8,111 bases of DNA from Elstera litoralis (GTDB lineage Bacteria > Pseudomonadota > Alphaproteobacteria > Elsterales > Elsteraceae): positions 1 through 8,111 of the forward strand of contig NZ_LAJY01000250.1 in assembly GCF_000963705.1 (NCBI RefSeq), in the 5' to 3' direction. The notes beneath the pieces were generated by a model. The model was not told the DNA's origin, ran no database searches, and saw nothing but the letters and a program-made list of their open reading frames with translations. This document shows positions 1 to 6,563 of the stretch, one piece after another. Made by a program: the position numbers and the translations under genes. Position 1 is the stretch's first letter. Each line of letters begins with the position of its first letter.

Positions 1-44
1 CCCCGGTCAAGCCGCTGCCCCTCGGCCTGGAGGGGGCGGAATGA
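1..44 (+). CDS. C-terminal end of an upstream gene (partial), possibly an HcnB/OoxA-like oxidoreductase subunit
   Basis: An open frame enters from the left edge (first full codon at position 3) and ends at TGA 42-44. It encodes PVKPLPLGLEGAE. The stop overlaps the ATG of the next gene in an ATGA junction, so the two are probably translationally coupled. The Pro-rich 'P-V-K-P-L-P-L-G' ending recalls, from memory, the C-termini of FAD/[2Fe-2S] oxidoreductases of the HcnB/opine-oxidase-A type. Those often sit just before a DAO-family partner subunit. Only 13 residues are visible, so the family assignment is inference. The frame and the overlap are seen directly. Confidence 0.5.
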   Translation, partial: PVKPLPLGLEGAE

Positions 45-1246
45 GCGGGCGGATTTCGGTCGATGTCGCCATTATCGGCGGCGGGCTCGTCGGCAGTTCG
101 GCGGCCTTGGCGCTGCGCGGGATGGGATTTTCTGTTGCCCTGCTGGACAAAGGTTTCTGCGGCGCGCAGGCCAGCGGCGTGAATTATGGCGGCGTGCGCC
201 GTCAAGGCCGCCCGGTCGAACAACTGCCGCTGGCGGCCCGCGCTTCGGCGGTTTGGGTGCGGTTGCGCGGGCTGATTGGCATCGACGGCGAATATCAACG
301 CTCCGGTCATCTCAAGCTCGCTCAAACCGAGGCCGATATGTCGGCGCTCGAAGCTTATGCTGAAACCGTGGCGGGCTATGGGCTCGATCTGCAATTGTTA
401 AGCGCGGGCGGCTTACGCCAGCGCTTCCCCTGGATCGGCGACGGGCTGGCGGGCGCGTCCTTTTGCCCGAGCGATGGTCACGCGAACCCGCGTTTGGTGG
501 CCGCGGGGTTTCCGGCGGCGGCACGGCGGGCGGGGGTGCAGGTGTTCGAGCAAACCCCCGTTATCGGCGTCACCCGGCAGGCGGAGGGGTTTGCGCTCGA
601 AACCGAAACCGGGCCAAGCGTTCGCGCCGGGACCGTTATCAATGCCGCCGGGGCCTGGGCCGCGCCGTTCGCGGCGAGCTTTGGCGAGGCCTTACCGTTG
701 AAGCGCATTTACCCGTCGATGATCGTCACCGAGCCGCTGCCGCCGCTGATGGACGTGAATATCGGCATGGAAGGCGGGGGGATTTACGCGCGGCAGGTGG
801 AACGCGGGAACTGCATCGTCGGCGGCGAGCGCGGCCAGGCTTTGCCTGATCCCGATTTCTCCCGCCCGCGCAGCGCCGGCGCGCTCGCCATCATGAACCG
901 GGCGGCAGAAATTTTCCCGGCGCTTAAACACGCCCACGCCATCCGCTTCTGGACCGGCACCGAGGGCGCGACGCCCGACAAAAACCCGATCATCGGCCCG
1001 AGCACGACCACGCCCGGCCTGATCCACGCCTTCGGCTTTACCGGCGCGGGGTTTCAGATCGCCCCCGGTGTCGGCGAGGTGCTGGCCGATCTGGTGCGCG
1101 ATGGGCGCACCCAGACCCCCATTCACGCTTTTTCCCCGGCGCGCTTCCTTGCGCGCCGGGCCGCCGCTTCGCTTGCCACCAATGGACAGGCGCAAGACCA
1201 ACAAAACGACCAAAAATCCGAACAGAGAGAAGGTTTTGCATCATGA
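41..1246 (+). CDS. FAD-dependent oxidoreductase, DAO family (HcnC / opine- or amine-oxidase-like)
   Basis: A 401-residue flavoprotein that probably oxidises a C-N bond of an amino acid, imino acid or opine-like substrate. The N-terminal Rossmann motif GGGLVG is at residues 13-18, with the acidic FAD-ribose residue D36 after beta-2. GVNYGGVRRQGR (about 46-57) and the C-terminal blocks TGTEGATPDKNPIIGP (about 305-320) and GFTGAGFQIAPGVGE (about 332-346) are typical of the DAO fold. The start is chosen because GGAGGGGG (29-36) lies just upstream and the ATG overlaps the preceding stop as ATGA. The stop in turn overlaps the ATG of the binding-protein gene. The last ~25 residues (NGQAQDQQNDQKSEQRE...) form a hydrophilic Gln-rich tail beyond the usual family end. 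The neighbours suggest oxidation of an imported substrate. A sarcosine/glycine-oxidase-like activity is also possible. The family is secure and the substrate unknown. Confidence 0.9.
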   Translation: MSGRISVDVAIIGGGLVGSSAALALRGMGFSVALLDKGFCGAQASGVNYGGVRRQGRPVEQLPLAARASAVWVRLRGLIGIDGEYQRSGHLKLAQTEADMSALEAYAETVAGYGLDLQLLSAGGLRQRFPWIGDGLAGASFCPSDGHANPRLVAAGFPAAARRAGVQVFEQTPVIGVTRQAEGFALETETGPSVRAGTVINAAGAWAAPFAASFGEALPLKRIYPSMIVTEPLPPLMDVNIGMEGGGIYARQVERGNCIVGGERGQALPDPDFSRPRSAGALAIMNRAAEIFPALKHAHAIRFWTGTEGATPDKNPIIGPSTTTPGLIHAFGFTGAGFQIAPGVGEVLADLVRDGRTQTPIHAFSPARFLARRAAASLATNGQAQDQQNDQKSEQREGFAS

Positions 1247-2295
1247 CGACGACCCGGACCATCCTCGCTTCAACCGCTGCCGCCGCGCTGATCCTCGCCG
1301 CCGGGAGCGCCGCTGCCCAAAGCAAAACGCTCTACGTGGGCATGAACGGCGGTAATTTCGAAAAGACCTTCACGCAAGCCGTTTTCCCGGACTTCGAGAA
1401 GGCCAACGACGTTAAAATCGTCGTCGTGCCGGGCGGCTCGGCGGATATTCTCGCCAAAGCCACCGCCGCCAAAGACAAGCCGCAGATGCATGTGATGTTT
1501 CTCGACGATGGCGTCATGGTGCGCGCGGTTGGCGCCGGGCTCTGCGAAAAGCTGAAGCCTTCCCCCGAACTCGGCGCGGTTCTGCCCAGCACGCGCATGA
1601 AGGACGATATGGCGGTCGGCATCGATCTCGGCATGACCGGCCTTGCCTATAATAAGAAGATGTTCGACGAAAAAGGCTGGGCCGCGCCGACATCCTGGAT
1701 GGACCTTGCCGATCCGAAGTTTAAGGGCAAGGTCGTGTTCCAATCGGCCTCCGCTTCGTCCTTCGGCCTGCACGCCTTCCTCATGTTCAACCGCATTCAG
1801 GGCGGCACCGAAAAGAATGTGGAGCCGGGCTTCAGCAAATTCCGCGATATCATCGGCGGCAATGTGCTGGAGTTCATCCCCAGCTCGGCCAAAATCTCCG
1901 AAATGGTGCAAACCGGCGACGCCGCGATCTTCCCGCTGACGCCGACCGCCGTGGCGACCCTGAAGGAAAAAGGCATTCCGGTCGAATATGCCCAGCCCAA
2001 AGAAGGCTCGGTCGTGCTGATGGTGGCGCAATGCGTCATCGCCAATAATTCCGAACCTGCTCTGGCGCAAAAGCTCGCGGCCTATCTCCTGTCGGCGGAG
2101 GCGCAAAGCAAGGCCCTGGCCGCCGGGAACATCGTGCCCTCCAATCCCGCCGCCAAAGCGACGACGCCGGAAGCCGAACAGAAGCTCGCCGCTTTCCATA
2201 CCAATATGAAAACCGCCGTGAATCTCGATTGGGACGCGATCAACGAAAAGCGCCCGGAGTGGAATAGCCGCTGGAATAAAATGATCGAACGTTAA
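1243..2295 (+). CDS. ABC transporter periplasmic substrate-binding protein, polyamine (PotD/PotF) type
   Basis: A 350-residue secreted solute receptor that would deliver its ligand to an ABC importer encoded elsewhere, probably upstream. Residues 1-25 are a Sec signal peptide: Arg near the start, an Ala/Leu-rich hydrophobic core, and a GSAAA-Q cleavage region near residue 25/26. There is no lipobox cysteine. The mature protein opens with LYVGMNGGNFEKTF and contains VGIDLGMTGLAYNKKMF and W-x-D-L-A-D-P-K-FKGKV. These blocks are typical of the spermidine/putrescine-binding superfamily (COG0687, SBP_bac_8-like). A good ribosome-binding site GAGAAGG (1227-1233) sits 9 bases before the ATG, which overlaps the oxidoreductase stop. 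It is the last gene of its operon, followed by hairpins. Pairing with an amine-oxidase-type enzyme points to an amine, amino-acid or opine ligand, but specificity cannot be read from the sequence. Confidence 0.88.
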   Translation: MTTTRTILASTAAAALILAAGSAAAQSKTLYVGMNGGNFEKTFTQAVFPDFEKANDVKIVVVPGGSADILAKATAAKDKPQMHVMFLDDGVMVRAVGAGLCEKLKPSPELGAVLPSTRMKDDMAVGIDLGMTGLAYNKKMFDEKGWAAPTSWMDLADPKFKGKVVFQSASASSFGLHAFLMFNRIQGGTEKNVEPGFSKFRDIIGGNVLEFIPSSAKISEMVQTGDAAIFPLTPTAVATLKEKGIPVEYAQPKEGSVVLMVAQCVIANNSEPALAQKLAAYLLSAEAQSKALAAGNIVPSNPAAKATTPEAEQKLAAFHTNMKTAVNLDWDAINEKRPEWNSRWNKMIER

Positions 2296-2307
2296 GATTG
2301 GTTTTTC

Positions 2308-2330
2308 CGAGAGGGCAAGGTGCCCTCTCG
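2308..2330. terminator. Perfect 9-bp hairpin after the binding-protein gene, candidate terminator
   Basis: CGAGAGGGC (2308-2316) pairs perfectly with GCCCTCTCG (2322-2330) around a 5-base loop. It lies 12 bases past the binding-protein stop in the gap between two convergent operons. The only T-run (2302-2306) precedes the stem on the plus strand, so neither strand shows a canonical stem followed by a U-tract. It may terminate weakly, protect the 3' end of the mRNA, or act with the second hairpin at 2342-2360. Confidence 0.55.
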
Positions 2331-2341
2331 GGCTCTCCCAA

Positions 2342-2360
2342 CCAGGGCTGACGGCCCTGG
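2342..2360. terminator. Second 7-bp hairpin between the convergent operons
   Basis: CCAGGGC (2342-2348) pairs perfectly with GCCCTGG (2354-2360) around the loop TGACG. It ends 8 bases before the stop codon of the PfkB kinase on the other strand. Its location between tail-to-tail genes suggests a transcription-end element for one or both operons. No U-tract follows on either strand, so the call rests on position and symmetry only. Confidence 0.45.
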
Positions 2361-2368
2361 ACCGTGCC

Positions 2369-3301
2369 TTAGTTCACCTCGTTCCGCCACGGTGGGTTCG
2401 CCCCGGCGCGCGAACAGGTGATGGCGGCGCAGGCTGAGGCGAAGCGCAGGCTATCGCCTAAGACTTCGGTCGGCAGTTTGGTGAGCCGGGTCAGCGCGTC
2501 CCGTTCGCGCAGGGCCACCAGCAGCGCGGCGAGGAAGGTGTCGCCTGCGCCGATGGTATCGACCACGGTGATTTCCGGGGCGGGGACGTGGAGCGGGCCG
2601 GAGGCTTTGTGCCAGGCCGTCGCCCCGTGCCGCCCGAGGGTGAGCACGACCAGATCGGCCCCGTCTTTCAAAAACTGATCGGCCACGGCATCGGGGTTGG
2701 CGTCGCCATAGAGAAAGGCGAAATCCTCGTCCGACAGGCGAATGAGGCGGGCTTCTTTGGCGAAGGCGGCAATGCGTGCGCGAAAATCGGCGAGATCCTT
2801 CACCAGCGCCGGGCGGCAGTTGGGGTCGAGCGACACCAGCGTGTGCGGTTTGGCGCTGCGGGCCAGCGCCAGGGTTTCGGCGCTGGTCGGATCGTCGATG
2901 AGCGTGGTCGAGCCGATATGAACCGCATCGACCTCCGCCCACGGAAACCGGGCGGCATCGAACCGCCAGGCGCGGGCGGCGGTGGCTTTATCGTAGAAAG
3001 CATAGCGCGCTTGGGCGTCGATCAACTGCACGAAGGCGAGGGTATTCTGGTCGTCGCTGCGGTCGCAAAAGCGCAGATCGACGCCGGAGGCTTCGGCATG
3101 ATCGGCGATCATCTCGCCGAAAATATCGGTCGAGAGCCCGCCGATGAACCCCGTCGGCGCGCCCAAACGGGCCATCGCAACGGCGATATTGAGGCAGGAG
3201 CCGCCGACGACCGGGTGCATTGCGGACTGCCCGTCCGGCGTCTGCGTCGGCATAAAATCGATCAGCGCGTCGCCGCAACTTAGGAGCCAACCTTGGGTCA
3301 T
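2369..3301 (-). CDS. PfkB-family carbohydrate kinase, probable fructokinase
   Basis: A 310-residue cytoplasmic sugar kinase, expected to phosphorylate fructose formed by sorbitol oxidation to fructose-6-phosphate. It opens with LLSCGDALIDFMP, then the substrate-lid region with VVGGSCLN (31-38) and LGAPTGFIGGLSTDIFG. The second PfkB signature DTIGAGDTF is at 248-256, with the catalytic base D254 and the anion hole GAG. Length and layout fit bacterial fructokinases such as MtlZ of Rhodobacter. It is the last gene of the minus operon. Its ATG lies 2 bases after the FGGY kinase stop, and AGGAT just upstream, within the end of that gene, serves as ribosome-binding site. The frame is intact. Other PfkB substrates (a ketohexose, 2-keto-3-deoxygluconate) cannot be excluded, but the smo-like context favours fructose. 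Confidence 0.88.
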   Translation of the reverse strand: MTQGWLLSCGDALIDFMPTQTPDGQSAMHPVVGGSCLNIAVAMARLGAPTGFIGGLSTDIFGEMIADHAEASGVDLRFCDRSDDQNTLAFVQLIDAQARYAFYDKATAARAWRFDAARFPWAEVDAVHIGSTTLIDDPTSAETLALARSAKPHTLVSLDPNCRPALVKDLADFRARIAAFAKEARLIRLSDEDFAFLYGDANPDAVADQFLKDGADLVVLTLGRHGATAWHKASGPLHVPAPEITVVDTIGAGDTFLAALLVALRERDALTRLTKLPTEVLGDSLRFASACAAITCSRAGANPPWRNEVN

Positions 3302-3303
3302 AT

Positions 3304-4933
3304 CTATCCTGCCATAATCGCGCGGCTGTGCCGGTCGAGAGCTTGCATAAGGGTGAAAACCTGTCGCTTCTTGCTATGGAAGGCGGCGATTGCGCCTTTT
3401 GTCGGGTCGGTAAGCACGCCGATGCGCGAAAGCGCCGCCATCGCCGCCCCCAGGCTCGTGAAGCGCCCGGCGGCCATCGCGCCGAGCATGGCTGCGCCGA
3501 GCAAAACCGGCTCGTTGGTAGTGGGATAGGCGACGGTGCAGCCAGTGCAATCGGCCATAATCTGCCGCACCAGGCCGACCGGCTGGCGCCACCGCTCATG
3601 ACGAGGGTGGTGCAGGCGCGCCCCGCCGCGCGGAAGGCGTCGATCACCTGGGCCGTGCTATAGCCCAAGCCGCACAGGGCGGCGAGGTAGAGGCGCGTTA
3701 ACCCCTCCAGCCCCGCTTCGGTATCGAGCCCCAGGATTACCCCGCGCGCGTCAGGATCGGCGAAGGGCGATCGGTTACCGAGCAGATCGGGGACGATGTG
3801 CAGGGTTTCGGTACCGAGCACGCTGCTGGACGCCGGGCCGTGCGCGAGTATTTCCCGTTCCAGCCATTCCAGCGGGGCGAGCGCGTCGGCCTTGGCGCGG
3901 GCCTCCAACTCCGGGAAGGCCGGGTGCAGGCGCAGCAGATAATCGATGGCGGCCCCTGCCGCCGATTGTCCGCCTTCGTTTAGCCAGAAGCCGGGGATCA
4001 TCGCCGAGTGATACGGCCCCCAAATGCCTTTGACGAACAGCGGGGTTTCCGTGCTCGCCATAATGCACGCGGAGGTTCCCATAATATAGGCGACGCGCGC
4101 CAGCGGATCGGGCGCTTCGCCGTTCGGGCCAATCGCGCCAACGGTGCCGACGCCGCCTGCATGCGCATCGATCAAAGCCGCGCCGACGGGGGTGCCGGGG
4201 GAAAGACCGAGGTCGCGCGCCGCTTCCGCCGTTAGCCCGTCACCCAAGGCCGTGCCGGGTTCGACAATCTCGGTGCCGATGCGGCTGTAGCCTTCTTCCG
4301 GGAATTCCGGCAGGCCGATGGCGCGGAAAAAAAATCGCCGTCCCAGCGTTGCTCATGGGCAAGATAGGTCCATTTGCAGGTGACGGTGCAGGTGGAGCGG
4401 GCGAGGCTGCCGGTCGCCCGCGCGGTGAGATAATCAGACAGATCGAAGAAATGGGCGGCGCGCTTGAAGCTTTCCGGCAGGTGCCGCTTCAGCCACAGCA
4501 GCTTCGGCGACTGCATTTCAGGCGAGATCGAGCCGCCGACATACTCCAGCACCGGCGCGCCGCTTTGATTGATTTCGCGCGTTTCCGCCGTGGCGCGATG
4601 GTCCATCCAGACGATGATATTGCGCGCGGCCTCGCCGGTCGCGCTCACCGAAACCGGCTGGAAGGCGGCATCCACCACGACCAGCGAACAGGTGGCATCG
4701 ACCCCGATTCCGGCAATCCGGTCGGAAGGTAGACCGGCGGCGGCGAGGGCCGCGCGCGTGGCGGTGCAGACCGCCGCCCAAATATCCTCGGCGGATTGTT
4801 CGGCGACGCCCCCCGGTCCGTGCCACAGGCGGATCGGGTGCTTGGCGCTGGCGAGCAAAGCCCCGCCCGCGTCGAACACCCCGGCCCGCGCGCTGCCGGT
4901 GCCGACATCGATGCCGATAAACGCCTGATCCAT
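3304..4933 (-). pseudogene. FGGY-family carbohydrate kinase, D-ribulokinase-like, with two frameshifts (broken gene or sequence error)
   Basis: As reconstructed, this is a 543-residue kinase, the usual length for FGGY D-ribulokinases, which make D-ribulose-5-phosphate. The first frame (residues 1-202) has the phosphate motif GIDVGTGSAR (7-16), VDATCSLVV and WMDHRA. The second (about 203-454) has the catalytic-base motif ALIDAHAGG (D256), MGTSAC and the adenosine motif SGGASRS (447-453). The third (455-543) runs LVRQIMADCTG to the stop. Two breaks, at the T8 run (4327-4334) and at 3573-3574, each need one added base (T8 to T9, CC to CCC). The ATG at 4931-4933 is preferred over one 60 bases upstream because that one falls inside the preceding SDR gene and the MDQAFIGID start is typical. 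Read literally, the product stops soon after residue 202 and lacks the catalytic Asp. It lies 37 bp after the SDR gene and 2 bp before the fructokinase. The choice of D-ribulose over xylulose or L-ribulose is moderately sure. Confidence 0.85.
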
Positions 4934-4970
4934 GCTGGAGCCCCTATTGCCGCGCCGCCTGCCCTTACCT

Positions 4971-5744
4971 CTACCAGCAGGTATAACCGCCATCCACTAC
5001 AACGACACTGCCGGTCATCAGGCTTGCGGCATCGGAGGCAAGAAACAGCACGACCGAGGCGATTTCTTCGATCTCGCCAAGCCGGGCCATCGGGGTGCCG
5101 TCGAGCCAGGCCTTATACATCTCCGGCTTCGATTTCACGAACGCGTTCAGCGGGGTTGCGATATAGGTCGGGGCGACCGCATTCACCCGCACCCCGCGCG
5201 CCCCCCATTCGGCGGCGAGCGATTTGGTCAAATGATGCACCGCCGCTTTCGAGGCGTTGTAATAGCTCTGCCCCTGCGGCTTATTGACGATGAAGCCCGA
5301 CATGGAGCCGATGTTCACAATCGTGCCACTGCCTGCTGCGAGCATGTGATTGCCGAATGCGCGGCAACACCAGAAGGTGCCATTGAGGTTCACGTCGAGC
5401 ACATTCAGCCAATGCTCGTCGGTCACGGTTTCGGCGGGGGTCTCGCTGCGGGCGATCCCGGCGTTATTCACCAGAATATCGATGCGGCCATATTTGGCGA
5501 CGGTTTCGGCGGCCACTTCGGTCACTTGCGCGCTATTGGTCACGTCCATCAGCACGGTATCGACGTCATAGCCTTTAGCCTTCATCAGGGCTTGGCCTTC
5601 GGCGGCAACCGCCGCGTCGAAATCCGCGATGATGACCTTCGCCCCGGCTTCGGCCAAGGCTTCGACCGAGCCGAGCCCAATCGCGCGTCCGCCGCCGGTC
5701 ACGAGGGCGATACGGTTGGTGAGTTTGAATTTATCGAGATACAT
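4971..5744 (-). CDS. SDR-family polyol dehydrogenase (galactitol/arabinitol dehydrogenase-like)
   Basis: A 257-residue classical short-chain dehydrogenase. The cofactor motif TGGGRAIG is at 16-23, D41 after beta-2 favours NAD+ over NADP+, NNAG is at 93-96, and the catalytic tetrad is N119, S147, Y162 and K166 (Y-N-A-S-K). The segment NIGSMSGFIVNKPQ and the C-terminus DGGYTCW resemble, from memory, the Rhodobacter galactitol dehydrogenase and related pentitol/hexitol dehydrogenases. It probably oxidises a sugar alcohol to a ketose. Its place just before a D-ribulokinase-like gene suggests ribitol or another pentitol, but this is inference. GGAAGAA (5750-5756) is a clear ribosome-binding site 5 bases before the ATG. 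It follows smoS by 48 bp. It occupies the place where many smo/mtl operons carry the long-chain mannitol dehydrogenase mtlK. Confidence 0.88.
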   Translation of the reverse strand: MYLDKFKLTNRIALVTGGGRAIGLGSVEALAEAGAKVIIADFDAAVAAEGQALMKAKGYDVDTVLMDVTNSAQVTEVAAETVAKYGRIDILVNNAGIARSETPAETVTDEHWLNVLDVNLNGTFWCCRAFGNHMLAAGSGTIVNIGSMSGFIVNKPQGQSYYNASKAAVHHLTKSLAAEWGARGVRVNAVAPTYIATPLNAFVKSKPEMYKAWLDGTPMARLGEIEEIASVVLFLASDAASLMTGSVVVVDGGYTCW

Positions 5745-5792
5745 GGTGGTTCTTCCACAGCAGCAAAATATGAAAAAGGGGAGGGCGGCGGA

Positions 5793-6563
5793 TTAGCTCA
5801 TCCAATTGCCGCCATCGACGTTGAGGGTTTGGGCGACGATGAAATCGGCGTCCGCCGAGGCGAGGAACACGGCGGCTCCGGTATGATCCTCGGGCAAGCC
5901 CATGCGCCCGAAGGGCACGGCCTCGCCCACAAGGCGCTTCTTTTCGCCTAAGGGCCGGTTCTCGTAGCGGGCGAAGAGGGCATCGACCTCGTCCCACATG
6001 GGGGTATCGACGACGCCGGGGGCGATGCCGTTCACATTGATGCGGTATTTAATGAGATCGAGCCCCGCCGATTGGGTGAGGCTGATGACGGCGGCTTTCG
6101 TCGCGCAATAGATCGAGACCAACGCTTCGCCGCGCCGCCCGGCTTGGGAGGCCATATTGACGATCTTCCCGCCGGTGCCCTGCGCCACCATCTGCCGCGC
6201 GACGGCTTGCAAGGTGAAAAACAGGCCCTTCACGTTGACGGCGAAGAGGAAATCCAGGCTTTCCGGGGTTACGTCCAACACCGGCCCCATATCGAACACG
6301 GCGGCATTATTCACCAGAATATCGATGCGCCCGGCGGTGGCGACCACCTGGGCGACCATCGCGTCAATCGACGGGAGTTTGGTCACGTCGAGCGCCACGG
6401 CATGCGCCTTCGGTCCGAGCGCGGCGGCGGCTTTTTCGGCTTCGGCATGATCGCGGTCAGCGAGAAATACCGTTGCGCCTTCCGCCACATAGCGCGCGCC
6501 GATGGCAAACCCGATACCGCGCGCGCCGCCGGTAATCACGGCGACTTTAGTGTGAAGTTTCAT
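5793..6563 (-). CDS. smoS: Sorbitol dehydrogenase (SDR family), SmoS-like
   Basis: A 256-residue NAD-dependent short-chain dehydrogenase, expected to oxidise D-sorbitol to D-fructose in the cytoplasm. TGGARGIG is at 11-18, D36 marks NAD+ preference, and NNAA is at 85-88. The catalytic residues are N110, S139, Y152 and K156 (Y-C-A-T-K). The run NMASQAGRRGEALV, the segment YENRPLGEKKRLVGEAVPFGRMG and the C-terminus NVDGGNWMS closely match what I recall of Rhodobacter SmoS, including its length. The ATG overlaps the smoK stop as ATGA (6560-6563), so the two are translationally coupled. Related enzymes also act on galactitol and L-iditol. The ABC transporter and fructokinase beside it support sorbitol. 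Confidence 0.92.
   Translation of the reverse strand: MKLHTKVAVITGGARGIGFAIGARYVAEGATVFLADRDHAEAEKAAAALGPKAHAVALDVTKLPSIDAMVAQVVATAGRIDILVNNAAVFDMGPVLDVTPESLDFLFAVNVKGLFFTLQAVARQMVAQGTGGKIVNMASQAGRRGEALVSIYCATKAAVISLTQSAGLDLIKYRINVNGIAPGVVDTPMWDEVDALFARYENRPLGEKKRLVGEAVPFGRMGLPEDHTGAAVFLASADADFIVAQTLNVDGGNWMS

Noticed and set aside
1270..2199. A long open frame on the minus strand opposite the binding-protein gene
   Set aside because: It is an antisense shadow typical of GC-rich coding DNA: Arg/His/Gly-rich translation, no recognisable domain, and the plus-strand gene is clearly real.
2988..3572. Continuation of the kinase's middle frame past 3573 into the fructokinase gene
   Set aside because: Past the break the translation turns Arg-rich and loses FGGY similarity, while the third frame carries LVRQIMADCTG and the expected C-terminus, so this stretch is out-of-frame reading.
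4934..4993. An upstream ATG (4991-4993) as start of the FGGY kinase
   Set aside because: It lies within the end of the preceding SDR gene and adds an Arg/Gly-rich stretch with no family similarity. ATG 4931-4933 gives the typical MDQAFIGID start.
4932..5951. A 339-codon open frame on the plus strand across the SDR genes
   Set aside because: It spans two well-supported minus-strand SDR genes and the gap between them, has no family features, and reads as the complement of their codons.
5464..6329. A 23-base identical direct repeat, 5464-5486 and 6307-6329, one copy in each SDR gene
   Set aside because: Both copies encode the conserved SDR motif RIDILVNNA in the same relative position, so shared ancestry, motif constraint and codon bias explain it without a mobile or regulatory repeat.
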